Source of the DNA: Bacillus sp. EB106-08-02-XG196
Lineage (GTDB): Bacteria; Bacillota; Bacilli; Bacillales; Cytobacillaceae
Assembly: GCF_013396335.1 (NCBI RefSeq)
Contig: NZ_JABWSY010000002.1
Location: 124,296-188,295 of the forward strand
DNA length: 64,000 nt
Reading direction: 5' to 3'
In this document: in pieces, positions 24,237-33,136 of the stretch
Layout: each line of letters opens with the position of its first letter
Numbering within the stretch: the first letter of the stretch is position 1
Notes under the pieces: model-generated
The model's input: only the letters and a program-made list of their open reading frames with translations
What the model was told of the DNA's origin: nothing
Database searches by the model: none
Made by a program: the position numbers and the translations under genes

Positions 24237-25510
24237 CTAATCCTTATTTCTTTTTTGTGTCCCCTTATTGTCTCTAAAAACCCTGTAAACTACACTTGTT
24301 TCCTGAGTAGGCAAATTTACAAACATTAATTCCTTATTGTATTTAAAGGAATATTCATGGAAAGAGATATTAGGATGTCCACCACCATATGCAATGTCAA
24401 ATATTTCATTTTCCTCATCGATTAAAGTGGCACTTCCTTGTGATTGGCTTTTTCCATATGGGCAAACATACTCTTTTACTTTTATTGCCGTTAATTTTTT
24501 CTCATCAATCCAATATCTCATAACTCTAGCGTTATCAGTTGTACTTCCTGAATCATCAAATAAAGTAATTGAATGATCGTAGTTATAACGGGCATCATGT
24601 TGCATAGAAGGAATCATGTTTTCATCAATCCCTTTAATATCGCAGCGATTTTTAGCAAGCATCCACAAAATTGCGCCCGTTTGTCTGTCAATTTTCACGA
24701 AACCAATATGTCTAAATGACACAAGTAAGTTCTGGTCTCTTTCATCGATAAACATTGAATTTATATGAGCGTAATCTAAATATTTCTCCCCTGTTGACGG
24801 GCAATCCGCTGGATCATTAAGATAATGACTTAGTTTAAATAATTCGGGATAATCAATGGATTCCCAATGGAAAACGACTTGGCTATTTTTCACTTCTTGG
24901 ATAACATTATTAAATACTTTATATGAACCGTTAACGTTCGGAATATTATCCACCGTATTTGGGTAAGCAGTTGGAATCATGTAATGTCCATCATCAATAT
25001 AGACATAATCATGGTTTTCCATTGGATAATCATCTTTAATTCTTCCAGAAGCTTTTATTCTTTGACGATCAATTTCCTTAAAGTTTTCATCCAGAACAAC
25101 CAACTCACATAACCAATATCCCGCGTTTCCTTTTGGCATGGGTGTGTCGTGTACTTGCACCGTGTAAAACATACCTATTTTGGCCTAATTTATTCTCATA
25201 ACGTCTAAAATTTTGAATGTTATTTTCCTCTTGAATCCAATGCTTAACATACCCATAATGATTCATAATCACCGCACTTCTGCCTTGGTAGTAGTAAAAG
25301 TCATTTTCATTTTTGGAATATCCAATTGCTTGATATGGTAAGTGCCATTTCGGACGTATAAAATGAACTTCTGGTACAGCCACAACGCTGCCATTACTTT
25401 TCACACCTAATACATAATTCGTTCCGTCGGGTGATGTACTTTGAAATGGAGTTACATAATTATCTTCAATTACTAAATTATTAATTAAAAAATTTTTTGT
25501 CGATCTCCAT
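24237..25510 (-). pseudogene. Arylsulfotransferase-like gene broken by two frameshifts
   Basis: Three pieces read as one protein of about 420 aa. It starts at the ATG at 25510 after AAGGAG (MEIDKK), shifts frame at the T6 tract (plus 25487-25492) and continues FLINNLVIEDNYVTPFQ to NRY. It shifts again at a T4 tract (plus 25166-25169), where one extra T would restore NRYVFYTVQVHD. The C-terminal 300 residues have arylsulfotransferase-type propeller features (HINSMFIDE, KIDRQTGAILWML, MQHDARY). Such enzymes move sulfate between aryl acceptors; no signal peptide is visible. Assembly errors in homopolymers are possible, but no other gene in the window shows a frameshift. It lacks a counterpart in the B. 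subtilis region as I recall it. Confidence 0.75.
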
Positions 25511-25640
25511 GCTAATCTATCTCCTTAAATGGATCTTAGTATTTATATATTATTAGGTGATTTTTTAGTATATATGTATCGGTGATGTACTAATTATCAT
25601 TAAAACTTACTCAAGAATCTGGCAAGTACTCTAGCAAAAC

Positions 25641-25664
25641 AAAAGGAGAACCCGAAGGCTCCCC
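25641..25664 (-). terminator. Terminator of the mce-yqjD-yqjE unit
   Basis: Minus strand GGGGAGCC-TTCG-GGTTCTCC followed by TTTTGTTTT; UUCG tetraloop, 12 bases after the yqjE stop. Confidence 0.85.
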
Positions 25665-25675
25665 CTAAATATCAC

Positions 25676-26797
25676 TTATTGATTAGAAACTTCCTCGATA
25701 ATCGCGATAGTCATTTCTGCCAACTTGTTTAATTCTTCAATTGGCATACGTTCATTTGTGGTATGAATATCTTCATAACCCACTGCTAGGTTAACCGTTG
25801 GAATGTTAAAGCCTGCAATGACGTTTGCATCGCTGCCGCCGCCGCTATGCTGTAATTCACAGCTGCGGCCAATTTTCGCTGCCGCTTTACGTGCGATTTC
25901 AACTACCTGATCGCCTTCGCCAAATTTAAATCCTGGATACATAACCTCAACTTCAACTTCAGCTCTTCCACCCATTTCAGCAGCTACTGTTTCAAAAGCA
26001 TCTTTCATTTTAGCAGCCTGTGCTTCCATTTTCTCAGCAATGAGTGAACGGGCTTCTGCTAGAATATCCACACGGTCACAAACGATATTCGTTTGTGTGC
26101 CGCCTTCGAAGCGGCCGATGTTTGCTGTGGTTTCGGAGTCAATTCTGCCTAATGACATTCTCGCAATCGATTTTGCTGCAATCGTAATTGCAGAAACTCC
26201 CTTTTCTGGAGCAACACCCGCATGAGCGGTTTTTCCATAAATAACTGCTTTAATTTTAGCTTGGGTCGGAGCGGCAACCACGATATTTCCTACTAGTCCA
26301 TCACTGTCTAATGCATAGCCATACTTTGCCTTCAATAAGGAGGAATCAAGCGCTTTTGCACCTACAAGTCCTGATTCTTCACCGACAGTTATCACAAATT
26401 GGATTTGTCCGTGAGGAATATTTTGTTCCTTTAAGACACGAATGGTTTCAAGCATAACAGATAGGCCAGTTTTATCATCGGCACCTAAAATCGTTGTTCC
26501 ATCCGTAACCACATAGCCGTCCTTAATGGATGGCTTAACACCTCGTGCCGGAACAACTGTATCCATATGAGAAGTGAAATAAATAGGGTCTACGCCGCCT
26601 TTAGTCGCAGCAAGGGTACAAATTAAGTTTCCGGCTCCATGACCCGTTACGGCCGTTGTATCGTCTTCAAACACATCAAGACCTAAATCGGTAAACTTTT
26701 GTTTTAACACTTTCGCAATTTCAGTTTCGTATTTGGTTTCTGAATCAATTTGGACAAGCTCTAAAAATTCATTCAAAAGACGTTCATGATTAATCAT
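25676..26797 (-). CDS. yqjE: M20-family metallopeptidase YqjE (peptidase T-like)
   Basis: 373 aa. Zinc motifs of the M20/PepT-like group: SHMDTVVP (about 75-82), GADDKTG, GEESGLVG with the general base, and a late SGGGSDAN and HTTNE. A dimerisation domain sits between about 180 and 290 (GKTAHAGVAPEKG). Predicted cytosolic aminopeptidase or deacylase; substrate unknown. It is the last gene after the epimerase and carboxylase genes, 72 bp from the latter. Confidence 0.87.
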   Translation of the reverse strand: MINHERLLNEFLELVQIDSETKYETEIAKVLKQKFTDLGLDVFEDDTTAVTGHGAGNLICTLAATKGGVDPIYFTSHMDTVVPARGVKPSIKDGYVVTDGTTILGADDKTGLSVMLETIRVLKEQNIPHGQIQFVITVGEESGLVGAKALDSSLLKAKYGYALDSDGLVGNIVVAAPTQAKIKAVIYGKTAHAGVAPEKGVSAITIAAKSIARMSLGRIDSETTANIGRFEGGTQTNIVCDRVDILAEARSLIAEKMEAQAAKMKDAFETVAAEMGGRAEVEVEVMYPGFKFGEGDQVVEIARKAAAKIGRSCELQHSGGGSDANVIAGFNIPTVNLAVGYEDIHTTNERMPIEELNKLAEMTIAIIEEVSNQ

Positions 26798-26869
26798 CTG
26801 AATAACCCTCCGTTTTATGTACTCACAATAGAGTATACTCTTTCATAAACCTGTCATCAAATGAAAGCT

Positions 26870-28420
26870 TTACAGTGGGATATTGCCGTGTTTCTTGAAC
26901 GGTCTAGATTCTTTTTTATTTCGAAGCATCTCTAATGCCTGGATAATTTTTATTCTCGTTTCACGCGGGTCAATGACATCATCGACCATGCCTCTGCTCG
27001 CCGCCACATACGGATTGGCAAACTTTTCGCGGTATTCTTCAATTTTTTGCTGCCTTACTTGTTCAGGATTATCACTATTTTGGATTTCTTTCGCAAAAAT
27101 GATATTGGCAGCACCCTGTGGACCCATTACCGCAATTTCTGCATTAGGCCATGCATAGACTAGATCCGCCCCAATAGACTTACTATTAAGCGCTACATAT
27201 GCCCCGCCATAAGCTTTTCTTAAAATAACTGTCAGCTTCGGAACAGTGGCTTCTGAATAAGCAAATAATATTTTCGCACCATGGCGAATAATCCCCCCAT
27301 GCTCCTGTTTAACTCCCGGAAAGAAACCTGTAACATCCTCAAAGGTAATAATCGGGATATTAAACGAATCACACGTACGAATAAATCTTGCAGCTTTATC
27401 GGATGAATTAATATCAAGCCCGCCTGCCATCACTTTTGGCTGGTTGCAAACAAGCCCAACACTCTCGCCTTTAATTCGGGCAAAACCTACGACGATATTT
27501 TTCGCAAAGTTTTTTTGAATTTCCATAAAGGAGTCTGCATCACAAACTTGTTCAATTACCTTACGGACATCATATGGACGGACTGCATCGAATGGAATAA
27601 CATCTGTTAAGTCTGGTCGATAATCATTTTCCTCTTCCACATCAAGTCTTGGAGGTTTTTCTTCATTATTTTGCGGCAGGTAGCTTAGAAGTTTACGAAC
27701 CTCTTCTAAAACTTCCTGCTCAGAAGGAGATTCAAAATGAGCATTTCCACTAATGCTATTATGAACATGTGCTCCTCCAAGATCCTCTGCAGAAATTTTC
27801 TCACCCGTTACGGTTTCAATTACTTTTGGACCTGTAATAAACATTTGACTTGTCTTTTCAACCATAAAAACAAAATCGGTAATAGCAGGTGAATAGACCG
27901 CTCCGCCAGCACATGGACCCATTATGACGGATATTTGCGGAATTACCCCTGAATAAATCGCATTTCGATAAAAAATGTGTCCGTAACCATCCAGCGAGAC
28001 TACACCTTCTTGGATTCGTGCACCACCCGAGTCATTTAAGCCGACAAACGGTGTACCGTTTTTAGCAGCTAAATCCATAACATTTGCAATTTTTTTGGCA
28101 TGCATTTCCCCAAGTGCACCACCAAATACAGTAAAATCTTGTGAAAATAAGTAGATTGGACGGCCATTTACTTTTCCATAACCAGTAACAACACCGTCAC
28201 CAGGTCCTTTCTGTTCATCCAAACCAAAGTCATTGGTTCTGTGCTCTATAAATGGACTTAATTCTACGAAAGACCCTTTATCCACTAAAAGCTCTATTCT
28301 TTCTCTTGCAGTTAATTTCCCCTTTTCATGCTGTTTATCAATTCTCTCGTCACCGCCGCCAAGCTCTACTTCCCGGCGCTTATCATACAATTCATTAATT
28401 TTTTCATAGATATCTATCAT
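26870..28420 (-). CDS. yqjD: Acyl-CoA carboxylase carboxyltransferase subunit (propionyl-CoA carboxylase beta / MmdA type, YqjD)
   Basis: 516 aa. Carboxyl-transferase domain with the two oxyanion regions GLNDSGGARIQEG (about 127-139) and the later LRKAYGGAYVAL. The start MIDIYEKINELYDKR and KLTARERIELL are typical of propionyl/methylmalonyl-CoA enzymes. It transfers carboxyl groups between biotin carrier and propionyl-CoA, either as carboxylase or decarboxylase. Six bases separate it from the epimerase gene. No dedicated biotin carboxylase is nearby, so the partner must lie elsewhere. With the mutase genes at 34-39 kb it completes propionyl-CoA to succinyl-CoA. Confidence 0.9.
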   Translation of the reverse strand: MIDIYEKINELYDKRREVELGGGDERIDKQHEKGKLTARERIELLVDKGSFVELSPFIEHRTNDFGLDEQKGPGDGVVTGYGKVNGRPIYLFSQDFTVFGGALGEMHAKKIANVMDLAAKNGTPFVGLNDSGGARIQEGVVSLDGYGHIFYRNAIYSGVIPQISVIMGPCAGGAVYSPAITDFVFMVEKTSQMFITGPKVIETVTGEKISAEDLGGAHVHNSISGNAHFESPSEQEVLEEVRKLLSYLPQNNEEKPPRLDVEEENDYRPDLTDVIPFDAVRPYDVRKVIEQVCDADSFMEIQKNFAKNIVVGFARIKGESVGLVCNQPKVMAGGLDINSSDKAARFIRTCDSFNIPIITFEDVTGFFPGVKQEHGGIIRHGAKILFAYSEATVPKLTVILRKAYGGAYVALNSKSIGADLVYAWPNAEIAVMGPQGAANIIFAKEIQNSDNPEQVRQQKIEEYREKFANPYVAASRGMVDDVIDPRETRIKIIQALEMLRNKKESRPFKKHGNIPL

Positions 28421-28426
28421 ATTCCC

Positions 28427-28831
28427 TCATCCCTTCTTTTCGCATAGCTCGACTAAAACACCTGATGTTGACTTTGGATGCATGAAAGCAATATGAGCCC
28501 CCCCTGCACCAATCCGAGGCTCCTTATCAATCATCATAATTCCTTTTTCATTCATGTCCTTGATTCTTTCTTCAATTGAATCAACGCCAAGTGCGACATG
28601 GTGTATTCCTTCACCACGTTTTTCAATAAATTTGGCAATTGTGCTTTCCTCCGAAGTTGGCTCAAGCAGCTCAAGTTTGGTTTCTCCTGCCTTAAGAAAC
28701 GCAACTCTAACCTTTTGACTCTCTACTACTTCAATACCTAATAATGGCAAATTAAGTACATCTGTGTAAAAAGGAAGTGAAGTCTCAAGCGTTCGAACAG
28801 CAATTCCGATGTGGTCTACTTTTTCAATCAT
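28427..28831 (-). CDS. mce: Methylmalonyl-CoA epimerase
   Basis: 134 aa from the ATG at 28831 (AGAGGGAT ribosome site); the frame to 28897 has no ribosome site. Glyoxalase/VOC fold with two repeats: metal ligands H in KVDHIGIAV, E in KLELLEP, H in GIHHVALGV and E in VLVELCE. It converts S- to R-methylmalonyl-CoA, the form used by the B12 mutase. It heads the mce-yqjD-yqjE operon and pairs functionally with mutAB upstream. Confidence 0.93.
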   Translation of the reverse strand: MIEKVDHIGIAVRTLETSLPFYTDVLNLPLLGIEVVESQKVRVAFLKAGETKLELLEPTSEESTIAKFIEKRGEGIHHVALGVDSIEERIKDMNEKGIMMIDKEPRIGAGGAHIAFMHPKSTSGVLVELCEKKG

Positions 28832-28928
28832 TTTTATCCCTCTATTTTTCAAAATTATAATAGTTTCGACAATTATCTTATTCGCTAAAAAATTCATAAT
28901 TCCTTCCCAAATTGAGATGTTGTTCCAT

Positions 28929-28957
28929 TGTTCAATTGGGCTTTTCCCTGTAAAATA
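28929..28957 (+). promoter_or_regulatory. Candidate promoter of prli42
   Basis: TTGTTC (28929-28934), 17-bp spacer, TAAAAT (28952-28957), about 36 bases before the start codon. Confidence 0.5.
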
Positions 28958-28993
28958 GAAATAAAGCTATTAATATAAAGGGGGGAACCCACT

Positions 28994-29089
28994 TTGAATA
29001 AGAAAAGAACAAGAAAAATAGTCGTATACTTAATGTTAATCGCGATGTTAGCCTCAACTCTCCTAATCGGGATTGCACAATTTATTTAA
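28994..29089 (+). CDS. prli42: Prli42-like stressosome-associated miniprotein
   Basis: 31 aa from a TTG start after AAAGGGGGG. A basic head (MNKKRTRKIVVY) is followed by one membrane helix (LMLIAMLASTLLIGIAQFI). Listeria Prli42 and its relatives have the same size and pattern; it anchors the stressosome (RsbR/S/T complex) to the membrane for sigma-B activation. The recognition rests on the KIVVYLMLIAM core. A terminator follows at once, so it is a single-gene unit that normal gene finders tend to miss. Confidence 0.88.
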   Translation: MNKKRTRKIVVYLMLIAMLASTLLIGIAQFI

Positions 29090-29103
29090 TTAAAAACATA
29101 GAC

Positions 29104-29132
29104 AAGGGACTGTCCGAAGAACAGTCCCTTTT
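29104..29132. terminator. Terminator between prli42 and the L,D-transpeptidase gene
   Basis: Ten-base arms AAGGGACTGT / ACAGTCCCTT plus T run; between converging genes. Confidence 0.9.
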
Positions 29133-29133
29133 A

Positions 29134-29649
29134 CTATTTATCAATGGCTCCATTTTCTACTCCGAGCTGCTCAAAAGTCTTATTCGTTGAAGTGACTAAG
29201 ATTTTCGTACCTAATGGAATTATGGGATACAAGGAGGAAATGACTTCATTCTGTGTACGAATGCAGCCTAGTGAAACATACCTTCCAATGGATGCCGGCT
29301 GATTGGTTCCATGAATTCCGTAAATTCGTCCATCTGTACCTTGCGCATCAAAGCCAATCCATCTGGAACCAAGGGGATTTTCAGGGTCTCCACCTGGAAT
29401 ATCCTTCCGGCGATAGTAGGGATCCTCTGCTTTTATCGTAATCGTAAATAGTCCCTCTGGAGTTAAATCTTTGGTTTTTCCAGTTCCAACACTCACAACG
29501 GTTTGGACCCTATTATCATCAATTAAAGCCAATTCATTTGTCGTTTTATTGACAATAACAAAAGGGTCGCCAGGGAGTGGGTTAGGACCAAGCGGCCAAA
29601 GGGGAGAAATAAAAAAAGCAAACAGGATTGGCGATAGTATCTTTATCAT
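29134..29649 (-). CDS. YkuD-domain L,D-transpeptidase
   Basis: 171 aa from the ATG at 29649 (AGGTGG ribosome site). A short N-terminal hydrophobic segment (about 3-18) should export it. The YkuD domain follows, with the catalytic motif HGTN...SLGCIR, whose Cys and His form the active site. It would cross-link or trim peptidoglycan through meso-DAP. No LysM or other wall-binding domain is fused, unlike YkuD itself. It lies 23 bp after yqjA and is probably co-transcribed with it. Confidence 0.88.
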   Translation of the reverse strand: MIKILSPILFAFFISPLWPLGPNPLPGDPFVIVNKTTNELALIDDNRVQTVVSVGTGKTKDLTPEGLFTITIKAEDPYYRRKDIPGGDPENPLGSRWIGFDAQGTDGRIYGIHGTNQPASIGRYVSLGCIRTQNEVISSLYPIIPLGTKILVTSTNKTFEQLGVENGAIDK

Positions 29650-29672
29650 AAAATCCACCTGCCATTTTTTCC

Positions 29673-30656
29673 TTAGTTTGCTTCCGTTTTCCTTTGTTTA
29701 TTCCATTTTGATGTCTTAAAGGAACTTTTAATGATTAAATATTCATTCATTTCTTTTACTAACTGCAACAGTGCAGCTCGTACTTCAAATTCTTCCCTTG
29801 TTTTCGGAAGCTCCATTTCTTCAAATTCCTTTTTCATCTCTTTTAATTTTCCTAGATAAATATGAGCTGTGTTTCCTGGCTGAATATTTTTGGACAGTTC
29901 TTCCAGAAATTCGGCAATCATTTTCCCTTGGGGTAACGTAACCGTAAGGGATGTAACAATCGGTAAAACCCTTTCAATAATTTCAAATTGCTTTTCTCGC
30001 ATTTTAAAATAATGAAAATAGTCATTTTCATCCCTTAAAAAGTGGTTTTCTACATCTCGAAAGGCAAATGATTTTGCTTCTTCTAGTAAATTAGCCGTTT
30101 CCGTAATTTCTTGTCCGGACCAATTACTTTCCCCTGTTCTTAAGAATTTGATCATTTCACAAAAAATCACTTTAAAATTATCCTCTAATTTCAATTGATA
30201 TTGTTTTAATCTATTATCTGCACTTGGCATATAGAGATTAATAATGAGTGCTACTCCAATTCCGATAATAATAACACCAAGCTCATTAATAAAAAGATCT
30301 ACAGATAAATTGTTAGCCATATAGATATGTAAAATAATTACACTGCTCGTGACGATTCCATCGTTAGCTTTGAACATTACAACAGTTGGGATAAAGAATA
30401 ATAGCATAATTCCAATTACGATTGGATGGTATCCGATAACCTCGAAAAATAGACTTGAAAATGCCATAGCTAAAACACAAGCTAAAAATCGATCCCAAGA
30501 AGCACGTACAGATTTTCTTTTCGTTACCTTAATACACAAAATAGTTAAAATTCCCGCTGAGGCAAAGTTGTCTAAACCTAACTGCTGAGCAATTAAGATA
30601 GAAATAGCTGTCCCTAAAGCGGTTTTAATCGTCCGATAACCAATTCGATATTTCAT
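29673..30656 (-). CDS. yqjA: Aromatic-acid-exporter family membrane protein YqjA
   Basis: 327 aa from the ATG at 30656, seven bases after GAGGAG. The first 150 residues form about five or six membrane helices (ALGTAISILIAQQ, AGILTILCIKV, LACVLAMAFSSLFF, IVIGIMLLFFIPTVV, VIIIGIGVALIINLYMP). The rest is a helical cytosolic domain (ArAE_1_C type). The family is called aromatic acid exporter by similarity, but transport has not been shown for YqjA. Same place in B. subtilis, next to the art genes. Confidence 0.85.
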   Translation of the reverse strand: MKYRIGYRTIKTALGTAISILIAQQLGLDNFASAGILTILCIKVTKRKSVRASWDRFLACVLAMAFSSLFFEVIGYHPIVIGIMLLFFIPTVVMFKANDGIVTSSVIILHIYMANNLSVDLFINELGVIIIGIGVALIINLYMPSADNRLKQYQLKLEDNFKVIFCEMIKFLRTGESNWSGQEITETANLLEEAKSFAFRDVENHFLRDENDYFHYFKMREKQFEIIERVLPIVTSLTVTLPQGKMIAEFLEELSKNIQPGNTAHIYLGKLKEMKKEFEEMELPKTREEFEVRAALLQLVKEMNEYLIIKSSFKTSKWNKQRKTEAN

Positions 30657-30670
30657 TGCAATTCTCCTCA

Positions 30671-30703
30671 AAATAAAAAAGATGATCCATATAGACCATC
30701 TTT
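30671..30703 (-). terminator. Terminator of the art operon
   Basis: Minus strand AAAGATG...CATCTTT with T run (TTTTTTATTTT), 12 bases after artM and just before the yqjA ribosome site. Confidence 0.75.
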
Positions 30704-30715
30704 AGCTTATCCTTA

Positions 30716-31438
30716 TTAGAGCATTTTTTGCAAGAAATCATGTGCACGCTTGCTCTTCGGGTTTGTAAAAAATTCTTGCGGTTTTGCATCTTCGACTAAT
30801 ACTCCACCATCCAGGAATAGGACTCGATCCGCCACTTCACGGGCAAAACCCATTTCGTGGGTCACAATCGCCATCGTCATCCCAGTATGAGCGAGGGATT
30901 TCATTACTTCCAGTACTTCTTTTACCATTTCGGGATCAAGCGCCGAAGTTGGTTCATCAAAAAGCATAACGTCCGGCTCCATTGCCAATGCTCTTGCAAT
31001 GGCAACACGCTGCTTTTGCCCCCCAGACAATCTTGTCGGATATTCATTTGCTTTTTCCGCTAATCCTACTCTATCTAACAAATCATAGGCTATTTTTTCT
31101 GCCTCAGCCTTTGCTAACCCTTTTACCTTAATCGGTGCATAGGTAAGATTCTGCAAAACGGTTTTGTGCGGGAATAAATGAAAATGTTGAAAAACCATTC
31201 CAACGTTTTGCCGTACCTTCATAATATTAGTCTTTTTATCCGTAACATCCTGTCCCCCTACCAATATTCTTCCGCTTGTTGGGTTTTCAAGAAGATTCAT
31301 ACAGCGAAGGAAGGTAGACTTTCCTGATCCGGATGGTCCAATAATGGCAACCACTTCTCCCGCTTCAATGGTCGTGGTAATGCCCTTTAAAACCTCGAGC
31401 TTTCCATAATTTTTATGCAAATCTTCAACCTTAATCAC
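30716..31438 (-). CDS. artM: Arginine ABC transporter, ATP-binding protein
   Basis: 240 aa from GTG. Complete ABC ATPase: Walker [10 protein letters not shown] (34-42), Q-loop FQHFHLF, signature LSGGQKQR, Walker [13 protein letters not shown] and switch His in VTHEMG. It powers polar amino-acid uptake with ArtQ and the lipoprotein ArtP. The start overlaps artQ by 8 bp. It is called ArtM in UniProt style and ArtR in some B. subtilis lists. Arginine specificity comes from synteny with yqiXYZ and from the candidate ARG boxes. Confidence 0.93.
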   Translation of the reverse strand: MIKVEDLHKNYGKLEVLKGITTTIEAGEVVAIIGPSGSGKSTFLRCMNLLENPTSGRILVGGQDVTDKKTNIMKVRQNVGMVFQHFHLFPHKTVLQNLTYAPIKVKGLAKAEAEKIAYDLLDRVGLAEKANEYPTRLSGGQKQRVAIARALAMEPDVMLFDEPTSALDPEMVKEVLEVMKSLAHTGMTMAIVTHEMGFAREVADRVLFLDGGVLVEDAKPQEFFTNPKSKRAHDFLQKML

Positions 31439-32090
31439 TGCGTCTCATTCTCCTTTCAACCACTTTTCCAAGGAACGTCAAGGTCACGACCATTAAGTAA
31501 TAAATCAGTCCAGCTATTAAAAGTGGTTCGAAAAATGAATAATTTTCTGCCCCAACCTGATAGGAACGGCGCATGATATCCATTACACCAATAGTAGTCA
31601 CAATCGCAGATTCCTTTGTTAATGTAATAAATTCGTTCATTAAAGCAGGCAGGATATTTTTAAGAGCCTGCGGTAAAATGATATCCCACATCATTTTCGA
31701 GTAAGGAACACCCAGAGCCATCGCAGCTTCCTTCTGTCCTTTATCAATTGCCTGAATTCCTGCTCTAATAATCTCAGATATGTAAGCACCAGAATTAAGA
31801 GCAAAGGATAGTATCGCAGCTGTATAAGGTTCAATTTGATACCCAATTAACTGTGGAGAACCATAATAAATCAACATGAGCTGTAATACGAGCGGAGTAC
31901 CTCGGAAAATCGAGGTGTAGGCGTCAGCAAGCCAGCCAAGAAATTTATATTTGCTAATTTTAAATAAAGAAAGGATAATTCCTAAAATAAAGCCTATTAT
32001 CCCTGCCAGTATGACAATTTTAAGGGTAACAAATATTCCCTCTAAAATGTATGGCATTGAAGGAATGAATTGTCCGAAATCTAAGTTCAT
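31431..32090 (-). CDS. artQ: Arginine ABC transporter, permease
   Basis: 219 aa, HisMQ-type permease with four or five membrane helices ([23 protein letters not shown] at the N-terminus, [19 protein letters not shown] at the C-terminus). The cytoplasmic EAA loop is [23 protein letters not shown]. It probably forms a homodimer as the translocation pore. It overlaps artM by 8 bp and lies downstream of artP behind a long hairpin. Confidence 0.93.
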   Translation of the reverse strand: MNLDFGQFIPSMPYILEGIFVTLKIVILAGIIGFILGIILSLFKISKYKFLGWLADAYTSIFRGTPLVLQLMLIYYGSPQLIGYQIEPYTAAILSFALNSGAYISEIIRAGIQAIDKGQKEAAMALGVPYSKMMWDIILPQALKNILPALMNEFITLTKESAIVTTIGVMDIMRRSYQVGAENYSFFEPLLIAGLIYYLMVVTLTFLGKVVERRMRRSD

Positions 32091-32124
32091 TCATCTGCCG
32101 TCCTCTCTATGTATTGAAATTAGT

Positions 32125-32154
32125 AAGACGTTCAGAAGACTTTCTGAACGTCTT
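32125..32154 (-). other. Intercistronic hairpin between artP and artQ
   Basis: Perfect 13-bp arms (AAGACGTTCAGAA / TTCTGAACGTCTT) with a 4-base loop and no T run. It is too weak in U to be a classic terminator. It probably stabilises the artP mRNA 3' end so that binding protein is made in excess over permease. Confidence 0.8.
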
Positions 32155-32164
32155 GGTTGCAGAT

Positions 32165-32941
32165 TTAGTTTTCCCCACCAAACCACTTAGCAATCAATTC
32201 TTGCAGCTCACCGTTTTCTTTCATTTTTTGAAGCTCTTTATTAAATTTATCAGTTAACTCGCTGTCCTTAGGAAAGGCAATCGCAGAGCCTGCTTCTTCG
32301 GGGTCATCGCTGATCGTGAAGCTAGTAAAATCCGCTTCCTTTTCAAGATATCCTTTAGCTACTGTGTCTTCAATAATGATCGCGTCAAAACGGCCAGCTT
32401 TCAATTCTTGGATTAATTCTGGGATACGGTTACGATTTTCAACTGTTATTGCAACTGTTTTATTAATTTCATCTGCTTTACCTTCTTGAATAGAACCTAA
32501 CTGTACGCCAACTGTTTTACCCTTTAAATCTTCTACTTTTTCAATTCCATTGTCTTTTTTAGAGATAATCATGTGCTGAGCTGTGTAGTAGATATCACTG
32601 AAATCAACGTTTTTCTTTCTTTTTTCTGTTGGAGTCATCCCTGCTAACACAAAGTCAGCTTGTCCAGATTTAAGTGACTGAATTAAACCGCCAAAATCCA
32701 TATCTTTAATTTCCATCTCATAGCCAAGTTTTCCAGTAATCGCTTTTGCTAAATCTACATCAAAGCCAATAATTTCGTCACTTTTATCCGATTCGATATA
32801 TTCAAACGGCGCATAGTCCGCTGAGGTTGCCATTACGAGTGTCTTGTTCTCACCTGCATTGTCATTTTTGCCTTCGCCACAGCCTGCAAGTACAACCGCT
32901 GCTAAAATCATTGTTATGAATAAACCAATTATCTTTTTCAT
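32165..32941 (-). CDS. artP: Arginine ABC transporter, substrate-binding lipoprotein
   Basis: 258 aa from the ATG at 32941 after GGAGG. Signal peptide with lipobox LAGC (Cys about residue 21) means lipid anchoring to the outer face of the membrane. The mature part is a type II periplasmic binding protein of the polar amino-acid family (PFEYIESDKSDEIIGFDVDLAKAI, GGLIQSLKSGQADFVLAGMTPTEKRKKNVDFSDIYY). The ligand is inferred to be arginine. A perfect CodY box and three ARG-like boxes lie directly upstream. Confidence 0.93.
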   Translation of the reverse strand: MKKIIGLFITMILAAVVLAGCGEGKNDNAGENKTLVMATSADYAPFEYIESDKSDEIIGFDVDLAKAITGKLGYEMEIKDMDFGGLIQSLKSGQADFVLAGMTPTEKRKKNVDFSDIYYTAQHMIISKKDNGIEKVEDLKGKTVGVQLGSIQEGKADEINKTVAITVENRNRIPELIQELKAGRFDAIIIEDTVAKGYLEKEADFTSFTISDDPEEAGSAIAFPKDSELTDKFNKELQKMKENGELQELIAKWFGGEN

Positions 32942-32956
32942 TTGTTTTCCTCCTAT

Positions 32957-32971
32957 AATTTTCTGAAAATT
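32957..32971. promoter_or_regulatory. Perfect CodY box in the artP leader
   Basis: AATTTTCTGAAAATT equals the CodY consensus AATTTTCWGAAAATT at all 15 positions. It lies downstream of the promoter and 4 bases before the artP ribosome site, a roadblock-type position. It predicts repression when branched-chain amino acids and GTP are plentiful. Confidence 0.85.
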
Positions 32972-32998
32972 CAAGTTTAGTTTTAATAGGCTTAAAGA

Positions 32999-33051
32999 TT
33001 AATATTTATGCAACGTAATGAATTTTAACACAGGATAAAATAATTATGCAA
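32999..33051 (-). promoter_or_regulatory. artP promoter with tandem candidate ARG boxes
   Basis: Minus-strand TTGCAT (33046-33051), 18-bp spacer and TAAAAT (33022-33027) form a plausible promoter. Overlapping it are three boxes like TGAAT-N4-ATTCA: TTAATATTTATGCA (32999-33012), TGAATTTTAACACA (33019-33032) and AAAATAATTATGCA (33037-33050), spaced 20 and 18 bases apart as ArgR/AhrC half-operators usually are. The ahrC gene is at 54941. Confidence 0.5.
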
Positions 33052-33087
33052 GTATATTTATAAAAATTTATTATTACTTTTTTAAAA

Positions 33088-33128
33088 TAAAAAAAGAGCT
33101 AATCCCCGTTAAGAGATTAGCCCTTTTG
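33088..33128 (-). terminator. Terminator of brxB
   Basis: Minus strand GGGCTAATC...GATTAGCTC then TTTTTTT, about 10 bases beyond the stop codon. Confidence 0.9.
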
Positions 33129-33136
33129 ACAATACT

